DNA of 64,000 nt from Lutjanus erythropterus. Its lineage: Eukaryota; Chordata; Actinopteri; Lutjaniformes; Lutjanidae. Positions 1-11,279 of the stretch are shown one piece after another. Position 1 is the first letter of the stretch, and the number at the start of each line of letters is the position of its first letter. The position numbers and the translations under genes were made by a program. Under the pieces are notes generated by a model that worked only from the letters and a program-made list of their open reading frames with translations, made no database searches and was not told the DNA's origin. The stretch spans positions 5,003,130-5,067,129 of the forward strand of contig CM034607.1 of the NCBI GenBank assembly GCA_020091685.1. Reading direction: 5' to 3'.

Positions 1-240
1 CTTACTTGGACCTTTGAATGCAAGTTTATTTATAAAAAGAACAAAGACGGGACTATTAACAAGAACGCAGTGATTTGTACCTTTGTGTATTCAATTGATT
101 AGTCATACACTACAATTTTGTAATGTCCTAGAATTCAAATTTTATTTGGGGACCTTTAGCAGATATGAGATTAAATGCGATTAATTTAATTAATTACAAA
201 TCCTGTAATTAATTAGATTAATTTTTTAATTACAGCACTA
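1..240. mobile_element. Terminal fragment of a hAT-like element (TAGTGCTGTCA-type end)
   Basis: The AT-rich stretch carries AAATGCGATTAATTTAATTA followed by a TAATTAATTAGATTAA block and ends in ACAGCACTA at 232-240. I recognise this as one terminus of a common vertebrate repeat whose TIR reads TAGTGCTGTCA. The other end lies before the window, so no target duplication can be paired. Superfamily (hAT) is inferred from the terminus style only. Confidence 0.4.
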
Positions 241-248
241 TTACTATA

Positions 249-448
249 TATATGACGACATCGTCACCTCCTTCATGAGTTTGTTCTCATTTCACATTAC
301 TGAGCCTCTACTGGAAACAAGTATTTCAACAGAGAAGGCCACGCAGCAGTGACTCATAGGGCATTAACACAACTCCGTATGAACAGACAGTCTCGATGGC
401 TGTGTACAAACAGGCACATTGTGCCACTATTACTCATTACACTATGAT

Positions 449-493
<45 letters not shown>

Positions 494-684
494 TAATGAG
501 TAATAGTGGCACAATGTGCCTGTTTGTACACAGCCATCGAGACTGTCTGTTCATACGGAGTTGTGTTAATGCCCTATGAGTCACTGCTGCGTGGCCTTCT
601 CTGTTGAAATACTTGTTTCCAGTAGAGGCTCAGTAATGTGAAATGAGAACAAACTCATGAAGGAGGTGACGATGTCGTCATATA
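249..684. repeat. Perfect long palindrome with AT-dinucleotide loop
   Basis: The left arm 249-445 and right arm 488-684 are reverse complements over about 197 bp; I found no mismatch when comparing them by eye. The 42-nt spacer is essentially an (AT)18 run plus a few bases. Arms are of mixed composition, so this is a true inverted duplication and not low complexity. No second copy occurs in the window. It could extrude as a cruciform, or fold as a long hairpin if transcribed. A palindromic MITE with TA flanks, a recent inverted duplication, or a foldback assembly artefact would all look like this. Confidence 0.95.
451..486. repeat. (AT)18 microsatellite
   Basis: Uninterrupted AT dinucleotides forming the loop of the palindrome at 249-684. 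Confidence 0.95.
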
Positions 685-1735
685 GCAACATGTACAGACA
701 TAATGCATGAAGCAGGTGTCATGAGCTTTGGTTAATCTTGTGTCTGACCCATTCATATGACACTACAGTCACAGGTTCACCTCCTGTTGCCACTGATCAC
801 AGACACTCTAGTTTCATAATGTTACTGCCAAACCATAGACCTGCACATTTCTGCGTCCTCTCACTTTGTTATATCTTGTTCTTGTTAAGATAAGTTGGTT
901 ACTTGCTTTAATTAATTATTATTCATATGTTTATTTTGTGCAGAGATTATGGTATAAAAATGGTTGGAGATCAGTTGATCACTGGTTTTAAAATAAACAG
1001 TTAGATTATGAAACTAGAATACTTATATGTAATTTATTCTGACTGATATGAAATAAGTTACTAATACTCAAATAAATTACAGTAACAATTTGCATGGATA
1101 TTTCTGGTTAGACTGAAAGTAAAATAAATAAGTGAGAATAATTAGAATAATTAAATGAAGTAATTTGACCAGTTAATAGCACCACAATTTGTGTAACTCT
1201 AAAAATCTTGTGGGATTTAATCAATTACGGATGTGTTTGGAATTACTTAAACAGATCCATGCAAATGTTACCTTCATTTTTTTAAGTTGAGCCAGTGTAT
1301 TCTTTTTTAGACTGTTGATCTTTTTGTATCATAGTTTTATTTTTTTGAACATCACTTTTTCCACAATGAGTGTTTTTTTTTCCTCACATTATTTAGTTTT
1401 TCTTTGGAACACCTTCCCTCCCTCCCAACCATCGATAAACTCTAAGCCATCAGTGTAGGTAAGACAATAATAATAATTTATAAAAATGATATCAGTAATA
1501 AAAATAAGGCACCATTTATACAGAGACACATACTCATGTATATAAATGTATGCATACATGCCTGTGTATCAGCTGTGAAAGAGAAAACTAAAAACTGAAA
1601 CACTAAATGTAACAGTGAGTTGAGGTATAAATATGTAGTTATGTTTGTTACATAATCAGACCATACAGTCTTATTTTATAGCAGCCTTAGATCTCCCAAT
1701 CATTGATAAACGTTATAATTCAAAATTCAACAGCT
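685..1735. other. Gene-free AT-rich stretch
   Basis: No open frame or recognisable repeat. T-runs near 1370 and a partly repeated segment (CAACCATCGATAAAC near 1428; CAATCATTGATAAAC near 1697) are the only structure seen. Confidence 0.5.
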
Positions 1736-1737
1736 GC

Positions 1738-1858
1738 AAAGATTGTCTTGTCCTCAATGTCTTTTTACCTCTTTTTGTTTATTTGTTTTTATATCTTGTA
1801 TGTCTTTTTGTCTTGTTACTTCTCTTATGTTGTTACATCTTTTACATCTTGAATTATT
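1738..1858 (+). repeat. T-rich minisatellite, short copy
   Basis: A CTTGTCCTCAATGTCTTTTT start runs into degenerate TTTTGTCTTGTTACWTCTTTT units. It matches the first ~120 bp of the longer array at 3035-3455, including the TTGTTTATTTGTTTTTATAT segment, so the two are copies. The 71-codon frame here (1645-1860) is a by-product of T-rich DNA. Confidence 0.7.
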
Positions 1859-1859
1859 G

Positions 1860-2354
1860 AAAAAAATAAATAAATAACTGCAAGCACGGCCGTTCTTGGC
1901 TTCCATAAATTTCTAATAGTAAAGAAATGTGAGCCTAATAAGAAAAAGCTGATCGTTTCTTCACAGGTGCAGTCTAGTATATAAAGCATCTCAGTCCATT
2001 TTTTCCTCTACAGTGGCAGTGAAACACAACAGATGGACCCGATGATGTGATAATTGTGTTCTATTAAGAGCTTAACAAGATATTTAAGGCATAAAAACAG
2101 TAACGTTAGCAGTGATAAACAGCAGGACTGTGGCTACAGTCACTCACAGAACTGCTGGCTCAGCTACAGCACAGGTACCCACACAGTGTCTCTCAGAGGA
2201 CCACAAATGTGCTTTAGTGACTGTCAAAGCTCCAGCAGAGACAGAGAGTCTGACAGCAGCTGCTCGTGGCAGATTAGCTCTGACTATTAGCTGTACATTT
2301 GTGTTTTTTTTTAATCACATACTAATGTAATAGCTACAATATACTCAGTAAATC
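1860..2354. other. Gene-free stretch
   Basis: Two overlapping short frames of 78 and 72 codons occur, but they show no domain, no splice context and no familiar sequence. Nothing else was identified. Confidence 0.45.
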
Positions 2355-2765
2355 CGTATGACAAGTCCAAATGGTATGACTTTAGTTCAGGACAAATTAT
2401 TCACGACACAATTATATGTTCACATGACAGTCAATGTCAAAACCAACCACATATGACAGTGTGAAGTAATGTTAACACAAAACTATGATAAATAGGTTCT
2501 TTAAGTTTGACAAGTAGGCCTGCTATGGCATGTTTATGACATGCTGTCTTGATAAATGTCATAACAAAGACACTGTTGGCTTCATTAATGTCAAGTTGTC
2601 ATAACAAAGACATGTCAAACAGCGTCGACTTTGCATTAAAATGTACATAATTGAGGAATGACGCACACTGACAGCTCCCTCGTGTTCATGATAGGTGTCA
2701 TTTCATTGTTGTGACCGTGTCATGTCAGCGTTATGCACACCCCTTCAAAAAAAAGTGTTATCCCC
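2355..2765 (+). repeat. Interspersed teleost repeat rich in TCATGTCATAA/CATAACAAAGAC motifs
   Basis: Repeated GTCATAACAAAGAC (twice), ATGACAGT and GACATGCTGTC motifs end in TTATGCACACCCCTTC with an A-run and AGTGTTA. I recognise this as a dispersed teleost repeat with a conserved 3' end. It is degraded, and family assignment is from memory. Confidence 0.5.
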
Positions 2766-3034
2766 TCTTAGTAGTTACAGCATGATGCTATAAGTGTCTG
2801 TCTTGCAGTCCACCATTGGACAGACACAATGCATGTGGGGTGGTTGAGTCTGTCCAGTAAGCTCGTGGTGCATGTTGACATATTCTTGCTTATCTGAGGA
2901 CTTCTAATGTACAGAAAATGCACAAACTATGCAGCCGGAATGTCTTCAATCTGACATCATACTTGGTATGAATAGTACATTAATATGCGCTACTGAACGC
3001 AGCCTACATCTCTGTCCATGATACACTGTAGATG
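2766..3034. other. Unassigned stretch
   Basis: Unique-looking sequence with no motif, open frame or repeat recognised. Confidence 0.4.
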
Positions 3035-3455
3035 TTCAGCTTCTTGTCCTCAGTTTCTTTTTATGTCTTTTTTTGTTTGTTTGTTTTTATATCTTTTACA
3101 TCTTGGTATGTATTTTTGTCTTGTTACTTCTCTTATGTCCTTACATATTTTTTGTCTTGTTACATCTCTTGCATCTTGTTACTCCTTTTATGTCTTGTTT
3201 CGTCACTTTTGTCGTTACGTTTTTTATGTTCTGTTACATCTTTTTTTGTCTTGTTATGTATTTTACATCTTGTTTTGTCTTTGTCTTGCTTCGTCTTTTA
3301 TGTCTTGTTACAACTTTTATATCTTGTTACATCTTTTTCTGTCTTGTTATATCTTGTTCCCTCTTTTATGTCTTATTACGTCTTGTTATGTATTTTACAT
3401 CTTGTTATATCTTTTACATCTTGTCTCATCTTTTACGTCTTGTGACATCTTTTGA
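3035..3455 (+). repeat. T-rich minisatellite (TTTTGTCTTGTTACATC-type)
   Basis: About 420 bp of degenerate 15-25-bp units built from TTTTGTCTTGTTACATC. Strong strand asymmetry (T/C-rich top strand) leaves all three forward frames open for 130-145 codons, giving Leu/Phe/Cys/Ser-rich pseudo-proteins. The same unit forms the core of the hAT-ended elements at 4529, 11280, 13380 and 41180, but I see no hAT end flanking this array. Confidence 0.85.
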
Positions 3456-4528
3456 GAGATTTTAACTATGTTTTTAACCATGCACAGATTTGCTGGAAAA
3501 TGTTTTGTTGTTAGAGATTGGTTAGTAGACACTGCCTCTGATTTATACTGCTGCAAGGACGGGTAGTAAATGGACTTTGTGCTGAGATTTTTATCTCAAC
3601 TGCATGAGTGTAGTTTTACATGTATACACTGTAAAATGTCCTCATCAAACCTTGGAAATGTGGATTAAGAATTGATCATATGACAGTGCATGGGTTGGGG
3701 TTTTGTCTGAGCACTGATGCGTGTGTTTGGGCTGTGCACGTGAGGTGGATGCAGTTTTCCAGATAGCAAGTCAATAAAACTGAGCAGAGACAGCAAATAT
3801 AGCCAGAGACACTGTTTACAGGCCCTGTAGTCACCTTTTGTGATGAACGTCCCTCCCTGTGTGAAAGATAAATCAATGAAGACAGTGTATAGAAGATCTT
3901 TTCTTCTTTTATCCTGTTTATCTTTCACCTCTCGCAGCTGTCCAATTTTTCAAAATGGCAACAGAATTACTGCTAAGAGGAGCCTTTTTACATGTGGGTT
4001 ACTCTGTGTTGGTATCAGTTATTACATTTATTGAAATGGTTAATTATTACAATCCTTAATGAGCTATTACTGTAGCGTTATGGCCTGTATTTTATCATTT
4101 GGACCTGGCTCCTGTTGTTTGTACATTGAAGTGAACGTGGTCTGGAGCTTCAGTTACAACAGTCCTCAGCCGCCCCAGCTGACACATCGACCTGGCAAAG
4201 TTTTGGCAACGTGCTCAGACTCACTCTGCTTGTTGCCCAAGACTAGTTGTGAACTTAGTGCCGAGAGCACAGGGTCCAGTTTGCTATTCTTAGCACTCTT
4301 GGAATGCTGTTTCTCCGCCCTGTTATTTTGTTTGCTCTCTCTTCACTTCGGTCATGTTAGGAAACTTGTGTTTGGCCTGGCTGCTCTCAGCCGGGATAAC
4401 AACCCGCCCCCGGGGCCTGTGACGTGCAGCTGGACTGTTGTGGGGAAGAGGAGTCATGATAGGGTGAATAACAAGCTGCCTGCTGGTGACTTTTAAAGGA
4501 AATCCCTGGATGTTGTGAAGCCTATGTG
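3456..4528. other. Gene-free stretch with a GC-richer patch
   Basis: The 4080-4490 part is less AT-rich than its surroundings and holds a 145-codon open frame (4059-4496, +) with many Cys, Ser and Leu residues and no recognisable domain. It might be a diverged exon, UTR or regulatory element, but the sequence alone does not decide. 3456-4050 holds nothing recognised. Confidence 0.35.
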
Positions 4529-5250
4529 CAAAGGTCCACGCAGTCTTTACTCACATAGAAGTACAGATACTTGTGTAAAACATTACTCTGGTAAATGTAC
4601 TGACTCAACTTCTTTATTCAAGTAAAAGTTAAAAAGGACAGCCTCTGAAATGTACTCAAGGGATAAAAGTAAAAAGTTGCCCTTCGTCTGTTACATCTTA
4701 TTACATCTTTTATGTAGCTTTTCATCTTCTTACATCTTTTTGTCAAGTTTTACATTGTTTTAATCATTAATCTTGATACCTTTTGTTACATTTTGTCATG
4801 TCTTGTTACATTTTGTTACGTCTTGTTACAATTTCTTATGTCTTCTACATCTTTTTCTTCTTATTATGTTTTGTTACATCTTTTTTTGTCTTGTTAGATC
4901 TTTTACATCTTGTTACGTCTTTTCTGATGTCTTTTTTGCGCTGATGGATACACCAAGGAATCATGTTTTCTATGTGTTATTGTTCCATCCATTCAGGTTG
5001 ATATCAGTCTTGATGTTGAAAGGTGGCACACAATGATGCAAAATAAAAATAACCAATAATTCCCCTCAAATGCATTAACACTTAAGTAATGAGCCTGTTG
5101 GAGTAGAAGGAATAGAGAGTGCAGATATCTATATGAAAAAGTAGGAAGTGAAAGTAAAAAGTTGCCAGAAAAGTAGATACTTAAATAAAGTACCTGAAAA
5201 CTCTTTAAGTACAGTAACTACGTGTTTGTACTTTGTTACTTCCTCCTCTG
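4529..5250 (+). mobile_element. hAT-type composite element with minisatellite core, copy 1
   Basis: The 5' portion carries TTACTCACATAGAAGTACAG, TTCAAGTAAAAGT and TGAAATGTACTCAA motifs. The centre (about 4690-4930) is a TTTTGTCTTGTTACATC array. The 3' part holds GCTGATGGATACACCAAG and AAGTAGATACTTAAATAAAG, ending TTACTTCCTCCTCTG at 5250. The same layout recurs at 11280, 13380 (reverse) and 41180. The short repeated AGTACTT/AAGTAAAAGT motifs and CAGAGGTG ends resemble hAT elements of the Tol2 type. No transposase coding capacity remains, and the 5' CAGAGGTG has decayed in this copy. Confidence 0.65.
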
Positions 5251-5759
5251 ACTACATGTAATACATTGAGTCTTCTTAAAACATTTACTCACACAGAAGT
5301 GTTCTTTCTGATTGATTTAGTTTTCAAACTCTGCTCAGTATAGTTGAGGTAGACTTGTTTGACAGACATTATTAATGGTGAAGATGAATGTCCAAAGTCA
5401 ATAATGACACGCTTGGCAGCCTCGGAAGTAGTGAAGCAATATGTGTGTGGGAAAAAGAGTGAGTAACACTGCTGACATGGCCTTAAGGATGGCACTTAGC
5501 CTCACAACGCTCCAACAGAAAAGTGTGGTGGTATAGGGCAGCTCTGAAGTGTGAATATGTGGAGCTGCATCAATGGAGCTGAATGTTACTGGGAGAGTGA
5601 TTCACTGTCAGTGGATAGATAAAGGTTCAAAGAAAAATGTTAGTGTTACTCTTCAAATCAAGACCTTTTCTGCCCAATGTGTCAGCCTTTCAGAATATCT
5701 GAATATACCTCCAACTGTAAATATTCACACTGTAAAAGATTTTACAAGAATTTAGTGGA
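5251..5759. other. Unassigned stretch
   Basis: Nothing recognised apart from short frames of 60-68 codons. TAGTGGAATC at 5753 resembles a motif in family A (15530), suggesting that an old family A copy begins here and was split by the next element. Confidence 0.35.
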
Positions 5760-7098
5760 ATCAATTAAACTTTTCTCACTGACTTAAATATTTAATCGCA
5801 ATTAATCGCATTACTGTATGTAGTTAATCTCAATTAATTTGCAATTAATCACACATTTTTTATTATTTCACAATGTGGAACTTTATTAAATAAAACTAAT
5901 TAAAAAATAACAATGACAAATATTGTCCAGAAACCCTCAATGGCACTGCATTTGTCATAAAAAGTATGCTCAGATAATAACATAACAAACCCATCAGTCC
6001 ATCAGGCAGAGATGAGCATATTGACATGCACTAAAAAGCACTAAAAGCTTCAATAGAAAAGTCAACTGAAGCTTCTACGGAACTGCAGGCTTCAGATTTA
6101 AAATTCAAACACCACAGAACCAGCAGTATTTTAGGAAAAGGTCACTAATTACATGTATTTATTTATTTAGTATTATTATTGTCAATGATAGTTTATTTCT
6201 TTAATAATATACTGTCCTCTGAAGAGAAAAATCCTCACCTTTATTCAGCTCAGTCTACAAATGATGAAATGGTGTGTGATATTGATGTTTTTGTATGAAG
6301 GCACAGGATCATTTACATCAGTGTCACTCTGACAGTTTACATCAGTGAGGATGTTTTAGACCACAGCAGACAGCAAACTGTACATCGACACACACCGAGG
6401 AGATGAAGAGGAGAGACAGAGTCTTGACTCCTCATCATGACTTACAATAATGGAGCGCAGTGACAAATGTTTTGTGGAGGAGACGGGCGTCTGTCTGTTT
6501 GGTCTTTACAGAGACTGATATTTTAATCTGTAGTGTTTAAACCACAGAACTGTACAGTAACATCAGGATTCATCATCAATAAAAGTTTTCAAATTGGTCG
6601 GTACTTCACACACTCGCTCCCCCACCCTCCCTCCTCTCTGCAGCTCGTCTCTCCTCCCTTGCTGTTGTGATCAATCACTATCAAGTAATAAAGTTTTTAA
6701 AAGTACCCAAATTGGACTTGCAGTAAATAATCATGCACACAAGTGTATGGTAACATCATGATTCATGATCATAAAAAGTTTTTATATGAAGTCAACGCAT
6801 CTGTCCACATTCACACGCTTTCTTCCCCTCTCTCTCTGCTGTGGGTCAGCCTTATTTTCACTTTTACCTGGTTTCAGGTGGAGCTGCAGTTCGATCAGCA
6901 CTCACTCAGCTCCTTCCTCCTATACTTCTATTTCTTTGCATTGAGCCAGTTGCCTAAACAGACAAGCCTGTTTATATTGCCAGGTGACAGGGAAGCTCGC
7001 TTCTGATTCAAACTCTGGGTCAGGCCAGTATAACAGAACGTGCATTAATTACGCATCAAAGAAATTAGTGACGTTAAAAGGAATTTGTGTTACGCGTT
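5760..7098. mobile_element. Degraded DNA transposon with ATTAATCGCAATTAA / ACGCGTTAAC ends
   Basis: The left end near 5785-5860 has TATTTAATCGCAATTAATCG. The right end near 7040-7098 has TTAGTGACGTTAAAAGG then TTACGCGTTAACTTTGA. I recognise both as termini of a vertebrate hAT-like element (TAGGGCTGTCA-type). The ~1.2-kb interior has no usable frame (best 87 codons). TGAGACACATCTGATAG immediately to the right belongs to family A, so this looks nested in a family A copy. Superfamily is inferred. Confidence 0.45.
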
Positions 7099-7400
7099 AA
7101 CTTTGATTGAGACACATCTGATAGTAATATTAGTTCATGAATTTGTAGAAAAAGTTTACCACTGCATGAGCAGTATTCCTGCCTTTTTTAAATCAGGAAG
7201 GGAGACATGGGTCCTTAGGGTATAGCTGAGCCTTTTTATGTCTGATTAAATCATTTTTTGTAAAAATCTCAGAGTTTACGGAAATCTGGGACAGTTGGTT
7301 AAAATAGCACAATTTTATACCAATGTTAGTTTTAGATTTTAAAGGTGTTCAAAATATTTTTTAATATTTTGAAGTTGTGAATTAAATTGAGACCTTACAG
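7099..7400 (+). repeat. Family A repeat, copy 1 (3' part)
   Basis: GTTTACCACTGCATGAGCAG, the GGGTCCTTAGGGTATAGC block, the ATGTCTGATTAAATCAT motif and TTGAAGTTGTGAATT all recur in the copies at 15530, 30800, 35396 and 43110 (reverse). The family is not assigned to a known class. Confidence 0.8.
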
Positions 7401-8469
7401 CCGTACCTGGAGATTCTTCATGTGGCATGACGAACTGTTTCTTAAAATCTAGAAAATATAAAAGGAAATCAAATTTGTTTGTAGTGTCCATCAGCAGGAC
7501 TGAGGAGTTGTTGCTTCAACTTAATATCTTCATTTTACTGAACATATTGTCTCAAGTACAACTGAATTAATAATGTTTATTTGAAAAAAAAAACAAAAAA
7601 ACTCGTCTTTGCAAATTCAGCCAACAAAAAATTTTAGGGCAGCCCAGCCACTAACTTTTCTAAGTTAAACAAATATTTTTTTGACCGTGCATAAATTGTG
7701 GTTTCTCACATTTAGCCTTCCTGTTGACAATTTTCAGTATTAAAAAAATATACAATGAATTTGCTTAATCTTTAAAAACAATGAAATAATCACAAGCTCT
7801 TGACAACAACCTCTTTAGGTTATGTCGGGTTCATTTCAGGTTCTAGCATAGAGGAGGCCAGTTCATTTGCATCACCATAGTTTATTTAAAACAGCTGGCA
7901 CAGACACATTTACATGTTACATCAACGTGTTATCTGTTGTTGTGCATCTTCAAAATCTGTCTGTAAGTGTTTCTCGGTTTAGCAGCAATGTATTTGTCCT
8001 GAAGGGTAGTATAAGGACAGGTTGGCTTCCCATGGATTATTCTCAGTCACTTCTGCTATATTAAGTACAGAGCTGTGTCCCCGATCCACACCAGTCTATT
8101 TCTGAGTGTTTAGTGTATTCACACTGGAAAAGTAACAAAATGTAATGGATCCAAAACAGTGAGTGTGCATGCTGAATCTGCTCCATTTTTTGTTTGCTGT
8201 GTATTTACACTGTTCTCCCACAATTCAATGCACTGTGGAAAAGCAGAAGCTCACAGCTGTAAAACATTAAAATCGATGGTGAAGCAACAGCAAACAAAAA
8301 ATAACTTTGGTTTAACAGGCAGTGCCAAACTAGAGTTGAAGTTTGATTGGATGTGCACATATTGCATAACGTCTTGTTTGTATGAAACAGGGTTAGTGTG
8401 TTGAATTTTTGTACACTAACTAGAAAGAACAGTTCATTTTAGTAGTACAGTATAGACTTAAGGGATGGT
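7401..8469. other. Gene-free AT-rich stretch
   Basis: A-runs at about 7585-7601 and short frames (65 and 81 codons) without features. No repeat recognised. Confidence 0.45.
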
Positions 8470-8700
8470 ATCTTTGTTCCCAGGGTCCTATACATTCCCA
8501 AGGTCCAATGTTCCCAGGGTTCTATGTTCATGGGGAAGAGCAATGTTTGTTCTCAATTTCCTGGCCACCGATCCAATAGCTGTTGAAGCATTTTATTCCC
8601 CAAAATGTAAACCTGCTCATAGTTCCCATCAGGGGATTACCAAAGTCAATAAAGTTGTGAACTGGAAAGAGCTGCTTGTTCTGGAAAGTACTTTCCTACC
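8470..8700 (+). repeat. Short degenerate TGTTCCCAGGGTYCTA minisatellite and adjoining repeat fragment
   Basis: Three or four units of TTCCCAGGGTCCTAT and TTCCCAAGGTCCAATG lie at 8476-8530. They are followed by a segment with TTATTCCCCAAAATG that reads like a dispersed teleost repeat. Confidence 0.5.
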
Positions 8701-8989
8701 CATTCCTGTTTAAAATGTTTTTATTGATATTCTCAGTCACTTATTTATCATTCAAACGCAGGTGTTTATCAGATAAGTCCACCGGCAAATGGATGTTTCT
8801 TGCCAAAATGCATCTTGAGAGTTTTAGTTAACCTCTCACTTTACGTTTTTACTGTAATTTATTTTATTTATTTATTTATTTTATTTAAGATATTTCCTCA
8901 TGCAGTTATTTGCTTTGCCACTCGACAACTCTGAGACACATCATCTAGGAACCGTGACATCTGTACTATTATTTTAGCCAATCTATTGG
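8701..8989. other. Unassigned AT-rich stretch
   Basis: Only a short TTTA-rich run at 8858-8888 stands out. Confidence 0.4.
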
Positions 8990-9330
8990 CAAGATATTGA
9001 TATATCTCACTGGTGAAAACTCTGACCTGCTGGGGGAGCTAGAGAAAAAGTCAGAGGATCTCCAAAGCCATTAAGATTCAGTCACAGGGGACCATGAATG
9101 TCTATATAAAATTTCATGGTAATCCATTCAACACACATATTTCAGTGTGGACCAAAGTGGTTGGGGTTTGACATTCACCATGGCGTGATGGCCTGTGGCC
9201 ATGAAACGTTACTCTAAGGCCACCAAATATTCCATGTAGGTGGTCACCAAGTTTTATGTCCACACTATGAGCCTTCACCAACACAACATTACTGTTCCGT
9301 GAACATTCTAAATCCTTCATGCCTTTTAAT
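8990..9330 (+). repeat. Family E interspersed repeat, copy 1
   Basis: AAAAAGTCAGAGGATCTCCAA, ATTAAGATTC, GGGACCATGAATGTCTAT, AATTTCATGGTAATCCATTC and TTCAGTGTGGACCAAAGTGG are hallmarks of a very common teleost repeat. The reverse complement of 50400-50690 aligns with it, and fragments occur at 26212 and 32176. Confidence 0.7.
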
Positions 9331-9766
9331 TCAACATTCTATAAAAACAGGCTACTTGTGACCTTAATAGCGATATGTCGGGGCAACTTAAGTCTAGGTT
9401 TAACCAGCCTACACACACAGCTAACCCAATCCTAACAGAAGACCCAGAAACACAAAACTGATTTGTGTTGCCAGCATCCTTAACTAGCCAAGCAAGAAAT
9501 GTAGCACATTTTTTATTGGAAACACCACACCACAATGCATGGAAAGAGTGGATGACAAGGGCTAAAATGTTCATTGTTGCTTGGCAACACCTCTTTTTCA
9601 CTTCTGTACCAACATAATCATCCAGATTTTACATTAAAAAAAAAAACTAAACTAAAATGTAATATTAAAAAATTATACTCTGATTTTCATAAGGGAAGAA
9701 TCTGGGAAAAATTGCCCCAAAGCTCCTGTAGCGTGGGACCAGCATCATAAATCTAAATCAAGCCGG
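9331..9766. other. Unassigned stretch
   Basis: One 91-codon reverse frame (9326-9601) has no recognisable domain. Otherwise AT-rich unique-looking DNA. Confidence 0.4.
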
Positions 9767-10065
9767 AATTATGCAGGTGTAACAAAATGAGCAGTTTTTT
9801 CTGCTCTGAAACACTGGGGGCGCTCCACTGTGTCAGTGTCAAACACCATGACCTGAAAACAACCTGAAACATGGACAGTCTGTCTTTGCATTATTGGACA
9901 TGTCCAGACATGTTTGACCCACCAGAGCCAGAGGACAGTGACAGGATGGTATTTTTTTTACTTCTGTGTCAGGTTGTTGGAACTGAAGTGAGCTGAAGTG
10001 AACTGCTGGACTGATTGGACTAAGAGAGTTGCTGAATGTACGTTAGGGAAGGTGAAGGTGGTGTC
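9767..10065 (-). repeat. Family C interspersed repeat, copy 1
   Basis: The reverse complement matches 27970-28130 (ACTTCAGCTCACTTCAGTTC, CCAGAGCCAGAGGAC, ACATGTTTGA blocks). Its outer part also matches 28690-28950 (CCACTGTGTCAGTG, CCTGAAACATGGAC). Unclassified dispersed repeat, no coding potential. Confidence 0.8.
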
Positions 10066-10490
10066 GTTCACTCCGGCATGTCCTGAGCCATGTTTCAGGT
10101 CCGCCCAAAAAATCTGGATTGCAGACATCATGAAAAACAGTTTAACTGTTTAATTTCACAATTCAGTATTACATAGTTCTCAGTCTTTTCACATGTTTTC
10201 AGCAACTATGTTCTAACATGTAGAATATGTTTAGAAGAAAAACTCCCTTTTTCCTTTACAAGGACTTTACATGTAAACTAAACCGTTTTGAGGTGTAAAT
10301 GAGGTCATCTTCAGTCCAACAGTAGCATCAACACTGGCAACTTTCCAGTGCAGAGGGAATCACGTACTACACTTGAATGTTTAACTGGAGACTCATTCTC
10401 TTTACGTCTAATCAGTGCCTACTGGCAGAATCTACATGGCCTCAGGTCGAACAGAATGTCCTGATAGTCGGCTGCTTGTGTCAGATTGTT
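10066..10490. other. Unassigned stretch
   Basis: AT-rich with no motif or frame worth calling. Confidence 0.4.
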
Positions 10491-10900
10491 TTCCTTGTTC
10501 CTTCCCTTCCTCCTCCTCCTCCTCCAAAAACACTGGCTGCCTGGAGTTCTCGGTATCCAGCAGAGTGATCACATGTCTCCCAGGCTTGAGTAAATCACAC
10601 AGCAGCGAGCAAAGATGGGCTGGACAAAGGAAAATAGGCTGATAGTGAGAGAGGAGAGAGGTGGTGGTGGTAGTGGTGCTGAGGGAAGGGGGGCAGGGTG
10701 GCACACAGCACGTGTTTGAAGTAGCCCTGCTCATACCCATCCAGATGAGCGAGAGCACGTGGACGGGGGAGGAGGGAGCGGAGCGACGGCTGCAGGGAGG
10801 GGAGGGAGGCTGTCCGAGGGGAAAACAGGCACCTCTGCAACAAGAGACAACAACAGCACAAGACCCATGTGACAGCTCCATTGTTGTTGCAAATAACTTC
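10491..10900. other. Strand-asymmetric C/T- then G/A-rich block
   Basis: 10500-10528 is CTC-rich on the top strand. 10640-10820 is purine-rich with G-runs (GGGAAGGGGGGCAGGG, GGGAGGGGAGGGAGG). These explain the overlapping 84-156-codon frames on both strands. No protein domain. Possible non-B DNA or a regulatory patch. Confidence 0.5.
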
Positions 10901-11279
10901 ACTCGCAGCGAGTGATAAGATATGTCACGTGATAGAAAAGCAGAGCCCAGTGTTTTTTTGTTTTTTTTTATTATTATGACCCTCTATAACTTTCTGCCTT
11001 TAAAAGATAATTGTAGTTCATCGCTGTAGTTTTTATTTACTTGGTTTAAGCCATCGTTCCTCTAATCTGTAACCACAACTGTATTTAGCAAGTTAACAAG
11101 TGAGATAACGCATGACACAGCAAAACAGGTTTTGGGCACGCTCACTCTCCACCAAATCAAGCGATTTCTATCTGTCTAAACTGCTATTTTTATTTGGTTT
11201 TGGAGCAACAAGAACGTGGGTGTTACTTGGGTTTGGTCACAGTCCATTGTCAGGATTTCCTCAAACAGTTTGTCAGTGT
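10901..11279. other. Unassigned stretch before composite hAT copy 2
   Basis: AT-rich. Nothing recognised. Confidence 0.4.

Noticed and set aside
3018-3465. Three overlapping 130-145-codon forward frames rich in Leu, Phe, Cys and Ser that look like membrane proteins
   Set aside because: All three frames are open because the DNA is a T-rich minisatellite; frames in the other arrays (11442-11792, 13583-14098) behave the same way.
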